The position numbers were made by a program, and so were the translations under genes. Of a DNA stretch of 64,000 nt, positions 51,580 through 60,318 are shown piece by piece; the stretch's first letter is position 1; each line of letters begins with the position of its first letter. Below the pieces are notes generated by a model. It was not told where the DNA came from and ran no database searches. It worked only from the letters and a program-made list of their open reading frames with translations. The DNA comes from Rudanella lutea DSM 19387. Lineage in GTDB: Bacteria > Bacteroidota > Bacteroidia > Cytophagales > Spirosomataceae. The stretch covers positions 1,456,277 to 1,520,276 of the forward strand of contig NZ_KB913013.1 in the NCBI RefSeq assembly GCF_000383955.1, written 5' to 3'.

Positions 51580-53091
51580 TTACTGCATCTTCTTCGCCTT
51601 AATCTCGGCCAGCAACGTCCGTAGCTCCTCTACTTTTTCGGGATGTTGGGTGTACAGGTCGTTGGTTTCGGCGGGGTCGGCAGCCAGATTAAACAACTGC
51701 CCCTGTGGACCGCCCGCCGTGGGTTTAATCTCTTTGGGATCGGTGAAACCGCCGGACCCCAGGCCCTCGATCAGCTTCCAGTCGCCTTTGCGGATGGCAA
51801 AATAGCCGATAGACGAGCTGTGCACCACGGCCGGTTGGTTGGGCACCTGTTTGGCTTTCCCCGTCAGCACGGGCAGGATGCTGTAGCTGTCTTCGGGCTT
51901 AAACGCGGCCGACCGGTTGCCCAGCAAATCGGTGCAGGTAGCCATCAGGTTGGCTAAAGTGGTGGTCGCGCCACTCACCGAATTAGGTTTGACATGACCC
52001 GGCCAACGCACGATAAACGGAATCCGGTGGCCCCCTTCAAAAGCATCGCCTTTCATGCCCCGAAACTCCCCCGCCGATTTATGGTTGAAACGCTGCACAA
52101 AATCGGGACGCCAGTACGGGCCGTTGTCGCTCGCAAAAATCACGATGGTGTTCTGCGCCAGCCCCTGCCGGTCGAGGGTTTGGAGAATCTGCCCCACAGC
52201 CGCGTCGACCTGTTGCACAAAATCGCCGTACTCACCCGCTTTCGACTTGCCGGTGTAGGTATCGGTAGGCATCCAGGGTGTGTGCGGAGCCGCCAACGGC
52301 AGGTACAGAAAAAACGGCTTCTGGGCGGTTTGGCGATTCAGAAACGCCATCGCCTTGTCGATAAACCGGGGCAAAACCCCGTGAAAATCGAAGGCCGGGG
52401 CCATTTTACCTTCGCGCCAGAACGGCCCCGAATACCCCGATTCGATCTTATTGCCCTTAGTGTACGCCGTGGGCTCGGCTTCGAGCCGGTGATTTTCGAG
52501 GTAGCAGTAGGGCGGCATATCGAGCGAGGCCGGCAGAATGTACGAATAGTCGAACCCAACCGTATTGGGCCCCTGCGCCACGGGTTTGGCGTAGTCGATA
52601 TCGTCGGGGTTCATTTCGGTTTTGATTCCGTACTCGGCATCAGCCAGCAAGGCTTCTTTACCGGGTTTCACCACCCAATCGACGCCCAAGTGCCACTTGC
52701 CCACCACGGCGGTCTGATACCCCTCTTTTTTGAGCAACGAAGCCACCGTAGCCCGATCCTGTTCAATCAGCGTGCGGCTGTATCCCCGTAAAACGCCCAC
52801 CGGCAAGCGGCTTCGCCAGGGGTAACGGCCCGTCATAATCGAGTAGCGGGTGGGTGTACACACCGACGAGGGCGAGTGCGCATCGGTGAAGCGCATTCCC
52901 TGAGCCGCCAGCCTATCGATGTTGGGCGTAGCAATGCCACCCGCCGGGTTATAAGCCGACACATCGCCGTAGCCGAGGTCGTCGGCCAGAATGTACACAA
53001 TGTTGGGCCGCTGCTTCGTCTGGGTTGGAACCATGAAGGCCAGCGAAAGCAAAGCGCTCCCCAGGGCTATTATTTGTAGAAAGGGTTTCAT
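51580..53091 (-). CDS. Secreted type I sulfatase
   Basis: A 503-residue exported alkaline-phosphatase-fold sulfatase from the ATG at 53091 (MKPFLQIIALGSALLSLAF). RPNIVYILADDLGYGD holds the metal-binding Asp37/Asp38. SSVCTPTRYSIMTGRY is the sulfatase signature, with Cys78 destined to become formylglycine (C-T-P-T-R type), and GKWHLG and FASDNGPYWRPDF are further active-site parts. It should remove sulfate esters from a glycan; the substrate is not evident, and no maturation enzyme is encoded in the window. It runs on the same strand as the MFS and Gfo/Idh/MocA genes but is separated from them by short spacers. Confidence 0.9.
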   Translation of the reverse strand: MKPFLQIIALGSALLSLAFMVPTQTKQRPNIVYILADDLGYGDVSAYNPAGGIATPNIDRLAAQGMRFTDAHSPSSVCTPTRYSIMTGRYPWRSRLPVGVLRGYSRTLIEQDRATVASLLKKEGYQTAVVGKWHLGVDWVVKPGKEALLADAEYGIKTEMNPDDIDYAKPVAQGPNTVGFDYSYILPASLDMPPYCYLENHRLEAEPTAYTKGNKIESGYSGPFWREGKMAPAFDFHGVLPRFIDKAMAFLNRQTAQKPFFLYLPLAAPHTPWMPTDTYTGKSKAGEYGDFVQQVDAAVGQILQTLDRQGLAQNTIVIFASDNGPYWRPDFVQRFNHKSAGEFRGMKGDAFEGGHRIPFIVRWPGHVKPNSVSGATTTLANLMATCTDLLGNRSAAFKPEDSYSILPVLTGKAKQVPNQPAVVHSSSIGYFAIRKGDWKLIEGLGSGGFTDPKEIKPTAGGPQGQLFNLAADPAETNDLYTQHPEKVEELRTLLAEIKAKKMQ

Positions 53092-53148
53092 TGTTATCAA
53101 ACTCAAACGTAGTAGTGAAGGGCAAACTTGGTATGCTAAGGCATGTAT

Positions 53149-54336
53149 TTAATGGCCTTTTATCCGGTAACTCAGTGCGACCAGCGCCAGCAGACCGGCT
53201 AAGCCGCCTAACGCAATGGTGAGCGAAAAATGATGGGCAATAAACCCCAGTAGGGCCGGTCCGGCCAGCATCCCTGTGTAGCCAATGGTCGTAATGGCCG
53301 GGATGCTTACCGTTGGCGAAATGCCGGGTAATCGGCCTGCTTCACTGAAAAAGATGGGAACCACATTGGCGACGCCTAATCCCAGCAGCACAAAACCAGT
53401 CAGTGCCCCAACCACCCAGGGGCTCAAAACGGCAATGCCCAAGCCGACGGCCCCAACCAGACTACCCCCCACCACAACTGTTTTACCGCTCAGGCGAGCC
53501 ACCAGCGTATCGCCCATGAGTCGCATAACGGCCATTGCCACCGAAAAAGCAGCATAGCCTGCACCGGCAAATTCCAGCGATATACCTTTGACTTCCTGCA
53601 GAAAGAGGGCACTCCAATCGAGGATGGCTCCTTCGGCCAGAAAAACGGCGAAGCACATCAGCCCCAGAAACAAAACCCGCGCGTGCAGCCATTGGAACGG
53701 TTGCTTGTGCTCGGCTGGTTTGGCCTCCACGCCCGAGAAATGGGCAATCGCTTGTTGCTCCATCGCTACAGGAAACAAGTTTTTGTACTGCGTGAGGGTG
53801 ATGACAACCATGAGCGCGGCAATGCCCACAATGGCATAAACGGGGTTAAGCCCCAGCTTGACCAGAAAGCCCAAACCCAGCGAACCGAACAGCCCTCCCA
53901 CACTGAACAAACCGTGTAAGGACGACATGATTGGTTTGCCGTACAGGTTCTGGACCTGTACACCGTGCGCGTTCATGGCGACATCGATGGTGCCGATGCT
54001 GGCCCCGAACACAAACAGGGTTACAGCCATAGCCGGTGTGGACGCGAGAATAAGCAACAGGGGCAGCACCCCGGCCATGACCAGACCCGCCCCAGCCATA
54101 ACGATACGGCTACCCCGGCGGCTCACCAGCCAACCCGAAATGGGCATCATCAGCATGGCACCACCCCCCAACAGCAGAAGTAGCAAGCCCAGGTTGGCAT
54201 CGTTCAAGGCTAACCGTTCTTTGGCGAACGGAATCATGGGCGCCCAACTGGACATGCCTAAACCGCAGACCAGAAAAATTAACTGGGTGGCCTGACGCGC
54301 TTTCAGGACCTGCCTTGCCTGGATGGCTACTTCCAT
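53149..54336 (-). CDS. MFS transporter
   Basis: A 395-residue membrane protein with about twelve hydrophobic helices (first at QLIFLVCGLGMSSWAPMIPF). Between helices 2 and 3 is the MFS motif A variant GWLVSRRGSRIVM. GTIDVAMNAHGVQVQNLYGKPIMSSLHGLFSVGGLFGSLG is the long conserved region seen in the YbjJ-type and related sugar-efflux or uptake branches. The substrate is unknown; the surrounding sulfatase, Gfo/Idh/MocA and glycosidase genes make a sugar or sugar acid likely. Confidence 0.82.
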   Translation of the reverse strand: MEVAIQARQVLKARQATQLIFLVCGLGMSSWAPMIPFAKERLALNDANLGLLLLLLGGGAMLMMPISGWLVSRRGSRIVMAGAGLVMAGVLPLLLILASTPAMAVTLFVFGASIGTIDVAMNAHGVQVQNLYGKPIMSSLHGLFSVGGLFGSLGLGFLVKLGLNPVYAIVGIAALMVVITLTQYKNLFPVAMEQQAIAHFSGVEAKPAEHKQPFQWLHARVLFLGLMCFAVFLAEGAILDWSALFLQEVKGISLEFAGAGYAAFSVAMAVMRLMGDTLVARLSGKTVVVGGSLVGAVGLGIAVLSPWVVGALTGFVLLGLGVANVVPIFFSEAGRLPGISPTVSIPAITTIGYTGMLAGPALLGFIAHHFSLTIALGGLAGLLALVALSYRIKGH

Positions 54337-54386
54337 AACTCACGTTAGAATAAAAGACTGGAGACGAGCACCTTTAGTGAGGTTAG

Positions 54387-54422
54387 GTGTACAGTGGACC
54401 GGGCTGGCACTCCACTGTACAC
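54387..54422. repeat. Perfect 12-bp hairpin
   Basis: GTGTACAGTGGA (54387-54398) and TCCACTGTACAC (54411-54422) enclose a 12-base loop. It lies between the Gfo/Idh/MocA stop codon and the MFS start codon. No T-tract follows on the minus strand, so attenuation, an operator or an mRNA-processing role are all possible. Confidence 0.75.
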
Positions 54423-54446
54423 ACTACGGCTGTTTCGACCTCCTGA

Positions 54447-55772
54447 CTAAATCTTAATGCCCCACTCCTTATTCATGTCGCGGCCGAGGAGTGCGTTGGC
54501 TTCTTTGTCGCCTTTGAATTTCTCCTTTTTCGGATTCCACTGCAGCGGGCGTTTGAGCTGATAGGCAATGTTGCCGATGTTGCAAACGGAAGCCGTGCGG
54601 TGACCAATTTCCACGTCGCAAATGGGCTTGCTTCGCTTGCGCATGGCGTCGAGGAAGTCCTTGTAATGGTTTTCGCTCTTATACACGTGCTTCTCGTTCT
54701 CACCGATGACTTTCGTTGCCAGCGAAACGGGCGTCGTTTCGATTTTCCGGCGCTGCACCTTGATTTCGCCTTCGGTTCCGATGAAGTGAATGGCGTTGTT
54801 CCAATCCCATTTTTCGTGGGTCATCACAATGCCGTTGTCGTATTTGTAGGTCAGGAACGGGTGCTCCTTGCCATCGGGGGCAATCACTTCTACGGGGCCG
54901 CTATTGTCCATATCCAGCGCCCACTGCACAATATCGAACATGTGCGCCCCCCAGTCGGTCACCATGCCTCCGCCAAACTCTTTGTAGTTGCGCCAGTTCG
55001 GAAACACGTCTTTCGAGAGCGGGGGAGCCAGTTCGGAGTTGAACGCAACAGGCATATTGGGCCCCAGCCAGGCCGACCAGTCGAGGCCGTCGGGAATGGG
55101 TTCGGCGGGGAGGTCGTACGGTTTGGGTGGTGGCCCTACGTTCACCTTGATCTGCTTGATTTGGCCGATGTAGCCGTTCCGAACCAGCTCGGCGGTTTGG
55201 CGAAACTCCGGCCACGAGCGCTGCATGCTGCCGGTCTGGAACACGCGGTTGTATTTGCGGGCGGCCTTCACCATCGCCCGGCCTTCCTTCACGGTCAGGG
55301 CCAGCGGCTTTTCGCAGTAAATGTCCTTGCCCGCCTGAGCCGCCCGAACGGCCATAGCCGCGTGCCAGTGGTCGGGGGTGGCAATCACCACGGCGTCCAC
55401 GTCTTTACGACCCAGTAACTCCCGGAAATCGTTGTACACCGAAATATCGCTGTACCTACCCAATTGGGTATTTTTTTCGTAATGTGCCTTGATGCGGTCG
55501 AGGGTCAGCTGGGCTTTGGCTTTGTACACTTCGGCCAGCCCGACAATGCGCACCTCGTTGGTGCCCAGAAACGAGGTGGTGAGGCCGCGCCCCTGCTTGC
55601 CCGTGCCGATGAAGCCGAGCGAAATAATGTCGCTGGGAGCGAGGTATTTGGTTCCGTCGGGACGTTTGCCGCCCAGCACAAACCGGGGGACAATCATAAA
55701 ACCAGCCGCAGCGGTGGCGGCCTTGCCTAAAAAGTCCCGGCGGTTGAGGGAGGTTGATTTTTCGTTTTCCAT
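54447..55772 (-). CDS. Tat-exported Gfo/Idh/MocA-family oxidoreductase
   Basis: A 441-residue protein from the ATG at 55772 (MENEKSTSLN). It has a twin-arginine signal (NRRDFLGKAATAAAGFMIV, Arg11/Arg12), so it is exported folded with its cofactor bound. ISLGFIGTGKQGRGL is the Rossmann start, VIATPDHWHAAMAVRAAQAGKD and IYCEKPLALT the EKP motif, and GGGMVTDWGAHMFDIVQWAL the substrate motif. Bacteroidota and planctomycetes carry many such periplasmic members; some (GH109) cleave glycosides by an NAD-assisted redox mechanism. Which applies here is unknown. Neighbouring genes encode glycosidases. Confidence 0.84.
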   Translation of the reverse strand: MENEKSTSLNRRDFLGKAATAAAGFMIVPRFVLGGKRPDGTKYLAPSDIISLGFIGTGKQGRGLTTSFLGTNEVRIVGLAEVYKAKAQLTLDRIKAHYEKNTQLGRYSDISVYNDFRELLGRKDVDAVVIATPDHWHAAMAVRAAQAGKDIYCEKPLALTVKEGRAMVKAARKYNRVFQTGSMQRSWPEFRQTAELVRNGYIGQIKQIKVNVGPPPKPYDLPAEPIPDGLDWSAWLGPNMPVAFNSELAPPLSKDVFPNWRNYKEFGGGMVTDWGAHMFDIVQWALDMDNSGPVEVIAPDGKEHPFLTYKYDNGIVMTHEKWDWNNAIHFIGTEGEIKVQRRKIETTPVSLATKVIGENEKHVYKSENHYKDFLDAMRKRSKPICDVEIGHRTASVCNIGNIAYQLKRPLQWNPKKEKFKGDKEANALLGRDMNKEWGIKI

Positions 55773-55857
55773 TTTTGAAAAAGTTAAGACTAACGCAAAC
55801 TTTGATATCGTTTCCTTGGTGACAGCTGACGCGTAGCCCTTCGACAGCTCTCTTAAA

Positions 55858-58017
55858 CTACTGACCAACTGACATAAACGTCCATTTCACTGACGCGGAA
55901 TAGCCAAACGGTTTGCCTTTTGGCACCGTAATCTCCTGCCCTTTTAAAGGACCGTTTGGGTCTTTTATAACACTCAACCGGGTGAATGAATAGGCACCGC
56001 GTTCGTAGTCGAACGAAACACCGTCATCGTCGTACAGCAGGAAGCTACCGGGCAGGGTGCCGTAATGACGCACCTCCAGCGGCAATACCTCGCCCGGTTT
56101 GGGGGCCTGCCGACGGGGTGGCACCATCGGAATCAGGCCACCGTCTTTCACAAAAAGCGGGATTTTGTCGAGGGATGGGTTGATCGTGATTTCCTCGTTT
56201 TCGCCCACCAGTTTGCCCGTGTAGAAATCGTACCACTTCCCGGCGGGCAGGTACACCTTGCGGCTTTTTTCGCCCGTAAACATGGGAGCTACCAGCAGGT
56301 AATCGCCCATCATGTACTGGTCTTTGATGTCTTTCCGAATGCTCATGGCATACGGATTGGCCGTAGCGTCGAACGTACCCGCAACGGTGGTCGGTTTAAA
56401 ACCGAACCCCTCCACCAGATTCATAGCCCGAAACGGCGGCTTGCCCTCAAAATGGTACTGCGCAAAGGTCGAGTACAGGTATGGCAGCAATTGCATCCGC
56501 AAATTGGCCACCTCCGAAACAGCCTTCTCCACCTCCGGGAACGTCCAGGGTTTGGTGCCGTCGGCCCAGGCGTTGAGCATGGCCATGGGCGAAAAACAGA
56601 CCGACTGCATCCGCCGGACCCACTCTTCGGCACTCGGTGAGGCCCGGACTTCGGGCGTCCATAGCACCCCGATAAAACTACTGTTGACCAGCGCCGTGAT
56701 AAAATCCTTGTGGCTGTAGTAGTCGTTGTAGATCACATACGGGAAGTTGCTCGCGCCTGCGTTGGATGCCCGCACCAGGCCGTAGGTTCGTTTGTTCAGC
56801 TCCCGGAACCAGCTCCCGGTCATGGTTTGCACCATCAGGCCGTAGGTTTGGCGCATCGGCTCGGCTTCCAGACCCGACGGGAACGTGGCCACATCGGGCC
56901 AAACCCAATTGTCGTAGCCATCTACCTCGTCGATTTTATACCCGCCAACGCCCAGCTTCAGGTGCTGTTGCATGAAGTGATCTTTGAACGCCTGCCGGGC
57001 CTGCGGCAGGGTAAAATCGGGAACAATGCCGTTCCAGACGGTGTGTGAACCTGCCAGTGGCTTGATTTTGGGGTAAAGCGAAGCCGTAGGCGAAACGTAC
57101 GGATTGAGCCACAAATTGGCGCTGACTCCCCGGCGCGCCAGGCTGTCCAGAAAGCTTTTGGGGTTGGGGAACCGGGTTTTGTCCCACTCAAACGTACAAG
57201 GGTAAGCCATGCTGTGCCAGCCCGGTTCAACACCGATAAAATCGAGCGGGAAGTTGTGGGCTTCGAAGCTCTTAACCTCGTTTAGAATATCGATTTGGGA
57301 GTACAGTGTTGGGACGCGTTGCGTGAAGCCAAGCCCCCATTTGGGCGGCAAATAACCACCGCCGTTCATCAGGTTATAGCGTTGCACCACCTGCATGGGT
57401 GTGGGGCCACTAAAAACGTAAATCGTGGCCCCATCGGCCGGTACGAGCACCTCAACGGCATCGGAATACGGCTGCGACGACCATTTCTTATCGGTGTTTC
57501 GGTCGCTCAGAACGGGCGGATTCCGGGTGTCGGTGCGCACGGCCGTACCCGCGTACACGGTGAGGTAGCGAGCCGCATCAATCAGCACCCCGTACCCCCG
57601 CGACGACACATAAAATGGCACTGGTGCGTGGGTGCGGCCGTTGTCTTTGCCGCCGTAATGGTCCATGTGTAGATTTAGGATACGCCCCCGCTGATTGACG
57701 GTCTGGAAATTCAGCCCCAGGCCAAACAACTGTTCTTCGCGCTCCAACGGAAATCGGAGGTAGGTTTTCTGGTTAACAATTTTCACCGAAATCCCGGCTT
57801 TATCGAGCGGGAAAGCTGTTTTGGGTAACTCGGCCAGCCCCCGGCGGTTGGGCGTTGCTTCGGCAGCACTCAGCAGGCTGATGCGTTGCGGCTTCCCGAC
57901 CGTGAGTTTCCAGATACCCGGATGCACCTCGGTCCAATTTAGCCCCGGTTGGGCCTTGCTCCCTCCCGCGAATAGCAGCACGCACAGCAAGCCTAAAATT
58001 CGGTTTGTCTGCTTCAT
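55858..58017 (-). CDS. GH31-family glycoside hydrolase
   Basis: A 719-residue secreted enzyme (signal ends near SKAQ, residue 23) with the GH31 order: N-terminal beta-sandwich (RFPLEREEQLFGLGLNFQ), TIM barrel (DFIGVEPGWHSMAYP) and C-terminal beta-domains. The presumed nucleophile is Asp363 in GGYKIDEVDGYDN. At the usual acid/base region the sequence is WTPEVRASPSAEEW, with Glu456 where many GH31 enzymes have Asp in a GD pair. Family members act on alpha-glucosides, alpha-xylosides or alpha-galactosides, so the specificity here is open. It overlaps the rhamnosidase gene by 4 bp. Confidence 0.82.
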   Translation of the reverse strand: MKQTNRILGLLCVLLFAGGSKAQPGLNWTEVHPGIWKLTVGKPQRISLLSAAEATPNRRGLAELPKTAFPLDKAGISVKIVNQKTYLRFPLEREEQLFGLGLNFQTVNQRGRILNLHMDHYGGKDNGRTHAPVPFYVSSRGYGVLIDAARYLTVYAGTAVRTDTRNPPVLSDRNTDKKWSSQPYSDAVEVLVPADGATIYVFSGPTPMQVVQRYNLMNGGGYLPPKWGLGFTQRVPTLYSQIDILNEVKSFEAHNFPLDFIGVEPGWHSMAYPCTFEWDKTRFPNPKSFLDSLARRGVSANLWLNPYVSPTASLYPKIKPLAGSHTVWNGIVPDFTLPQARQAFKDHFMQQHLKLGVGGYKIDEVDGYDNWVWPDVATFPSGLEAEPMRQTYGLMVQTMTGSWFRELNKRTYGLVRASNAGASNFPYVIYNDYYSHKDFITALVNSSFIGVLWTPEVRASPSAEEWVRRMQSVCFSPMAMLNAWADGTKPWTFPEVEKAVSEVANLRMQLLPYLYSTFAQYHFEGKPPFRAMNLVEGFGFKPTTVAGTFDATANPYAMSIRKDIKDQYMMGDYLLVAPMFTGEKSRKVYLPAGKWYDFYTGKLVGENEEITINPSLDKIPLFVKDGGLIPMVPPRRQAPKPGEVLPLEVRHYGTLPGSFLLYDDDGVSFDYERGAYSFTRLSVIKDPNGPLKGQEITVPKGKPFGYSASVKWTFMSVGQ

Positions 58018-60290
58018 TTCAGTACGAATGTGTGTTTGCCTGACGGTACCTTGTCGACCCGAAAATAACCACCCTGCGCCCCCATTACGGTCCTTTTCCC
58101 GTCAACGGTCAGTTGCGATTGGGCGGACGTGGTTGGCACGTACACCGTGGCCGTTGAGCCGCCTGGTACGCTTACTTCCATTGTTTGGGCATCAGCCGAT
58201 TTTTTGATCGAAACCGTTACGGGCCCTTTGATCGTGGGGATGGTTGCAGCCGCACTGGTTAGCCGACCCAGTTGAGGTTTTATCTGGAACGTATCGAAGC
58301 CGGGGGTGAGTGGTTCAACGCCCATCAGCTTCCGGGTAATCAGGTTGGCGGGGGCGGCTCCCCAGGCGTGGCTCAAGTCGAGGTTGGGTTTGAAGGCGAT
58401 GTCCCAGGCCTCCATCGAAATGGTTGAACCGACGCGAATCATGTTGTACCAGCTGCGCTGGGTAGTGGCTGTCATCAGGTCAAAAGCGTAATCGCCCATG
58501 CCTGAGTCGTACAGGGCGTCCATCAGGAACTGAGAGCCGTACACGCTGCACGCCATCCGGCGGCTTTTGATAAACTGCCCAACAGCGGGTACGTCGGCAG
58601 CGGCAACCAGTCCAAACGCCAGCGCAAACATGTTGGCGTGGAGCGAGCTGTGGTCCGTGCCGTCGCCGTCTTTAATCAGGCCGGTTTTGGGGTTGCGGAA
58701 CACCGTTTGGTAGGCCGAATACACCTCCTGCGCTTTGGCTTTGTAGAAAGCGGCATCGTCGGGTTTTTTCAAGGCCTGGGCAATCTGCGCCATCAGCACC
58801 AGATTGCGGTAGTAAAAGGCGTTGATCACCGAGTTGTAGGTGGTAAACACAAAGCCGTCGGTTTCGCCTTTATGCTCCTTTTCGGGGCTGATGTACTCGC
58901 CGTTTTGGGGCCAATCCACAATGTCGTGGAGGCCCCGCCGACCGTCGAAGGTCTTGGTGATGTGGATGGAGGTCAGAAACTCGTCGGTTTGTTTGTTCGT
59001 GCGGGTGCTGATAAGCCCGTTTTCGCCCGCCAGCGGCATCAGGATTTTTTTCTGAAGTTCGGGGTAATAGGTTTTCAGCAGCCGGTCATCGCCTGTATAG
59101 AGGTAATCGTTCCAGGCGATCAGGACGTTCTGCAAACTCCATTCGGTGGGCCAGGTCGGGTTATAGAGCAGATAGGTCATGCTGCGCCGGGCCATGCTGT
59201 ATTCGGCATCGACGGCATAATGCGACAACTGGTTGATGAGCGCATCGGCCTCATACGGAATCCGCTCGCGGTCGCCGTCCACGTAGTAGCCTGTGAAGCT
59301 TGTGGCTTTGATGGAGTACTTGCAGAGGTCCCAAATCTGATTCAGAATGGTGTCGCTGGAAGTGAACTGCGCGGCCTGTTCATCGAAGGGATAGTGAGCC
59401 ATGGTCCGGCTCACCGACGCTCGGTCGAAGGGGCCCTTTACGTTGGAAACCGTCACGTAACGGAACGGGTAAACCTCGCCAATATAGTCGGGCATCTGCA
59501 CCGGATTGCGGCTGTTCCGTTTCGTGTCAACGGGCCAGTCGAGTTGGTAGTCGTGCTTGCCTTTGCGAACAGCCAGCGGCATTTTGAGGTAGCGGATGCG
59601 CATACCCGCTTTGGGGTTGATGGTGTACGGAGCACTTACGGCCTCGCCCACTTCCACCCAAACTGTATCATTCTCAGGACTGTCGAGGTGGAGTTTCAAC
59701 TGGCACAGGGCATCTTTCCCGAAGTCCACAAAATACGAACCAGAACCGGTTTTCTGGACCAGGCGGGGCTTCTGGACCTCGGCCACCAGCGGGTAATACG
59801 CAAAACGTTCGGCGGGATTCTGCTCGGTGTAGAGAAACGAAGCGGGTTTGGCGAGGGCCGTGGACTGTCCGTTTGCGTTCCAGACCTGAACCGTCCAGTA
59901 ATAAACGTTCCCGGCCACGAGCGGTTTTCCGGCATAAACGACCCGCGCTTGCCCGGAGGATTGCCGTTGTGAATCCCAAATATCTGCTTTACCCGCTGCC
60001 AGTTGCTCAGGTTTGGTGGCCACCAAAACCCGGTAGCCCGTTTGCCGGGCGATTTGGGCGTCAAGCTCCCAACTGAATGTAGGGTTGGTACTCGCGATGG
60101 CGGCAAACTGATATTGAGTTGGCTGTTTTCCGGCCTCGCTCAGGCTTGCCACCACCGGTTTGCCGCGTTGACTAACGGCTTGTGTATTCTTGAGTAAGTC
60201 AACGCGAAGCTGCCGGGGGGCGGGTAGCGCTTGGCCCATGGCGGTATAGACAAATACGACGAGGAAGGAGAAAAGGAGAAAGCGGAGCAT
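58014..60290 (-). CDS. GH78-like alpha-L-rhamnosidase
   Basis: A 758-residue secreted protein from the ATG at 60290 (MLRFLLFSFLVVFVYTAMGQ). A fibronectin-like N-terminal part follows (RQTGYRVLVATKPEQL, VYYWTVQVWNANGQ), then a beta-domain and a six-hairpin alpha/alpha barrel with VDGDRERIPYEADALINQLS (Asp338, Asp340 and Glu342 near the catalytic site, equivalent to the DCPQRDERLGW region of other GH78 enzymes) and GAAPANLITRKLMGVEPLTPGFD before the C-terminal beta-domain. It should release alpha-L-rhamnose from pectic or plant glycosides. It is translationally coupled (ATGA) to the GH31 gene. Confidence 0.83.
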   Translation of the reverse strand: MLRFLLFSFLVVFVYTAMGQALPAPRQLRVDLLKNTQAVSQRGKPVVASLSEAGKQPTQYQFAAIASTNPTFSWELDAQIARQTGYRVLVATKPEQLAAGKADIWDSQRQSSGQARVVYAGKPLVAGNVYYWTVQVWNANGQSTALAKPASFLYTEQNPAERFAYYPLVAEVQKPRLVQKTGSGSYFVDFGKDALCQLKLHLDSPENDTVWVEVGEAVSAPYTINPKAGMRIRYLKMPLAVRKGKHDYQLDWPVDTKRNSRNPVQMPDYIGEVYPFRYVTVSNVKGPFDRASVSRTMAHYPFDEQAAQFTSSDTILNQIWDLCKYSIKATSFTGYYVDGDRERIPYEADALINQLSHYAVDAEYSMARRSMTYLLYNPTWPTEWSLQNVLIAWNDYLYTGDDRLLKTYYPELQKKILMPLAGENGLISTRTNKQTDEFLTSIHITKTFDGRRGLHDIVDWPQNGEYISPEKEHKGETDGFVFTTYNSVINAFYYRNLVLMAQIAQALKKPDDAAFYKAKAQEVYSAYQTVFRNPKTGLIKDGDGTDHSSLHANMFALAFGLVAAADVPAVGQFIKSRRMACSVYGSQFLMDALYDSGMGDYAFDLMTATTQRSWYNMIRVGSTISMEAWDIAFKPNLDLSHAWGAAPANLITRKLMGVEPLTPGFDTFQIKPQLGRLTSAAATIPTIKGPVTVSIKKSADAQTMEVSVPGGSTATVYVPTTSAQSQLTVDGKRTVMGAQGGYFRVDKVPSGKHTFVLK

Positions 60291-60318
60291 GTAAGTTATC
60301 AGGAGGTTGTAAGGGAGC

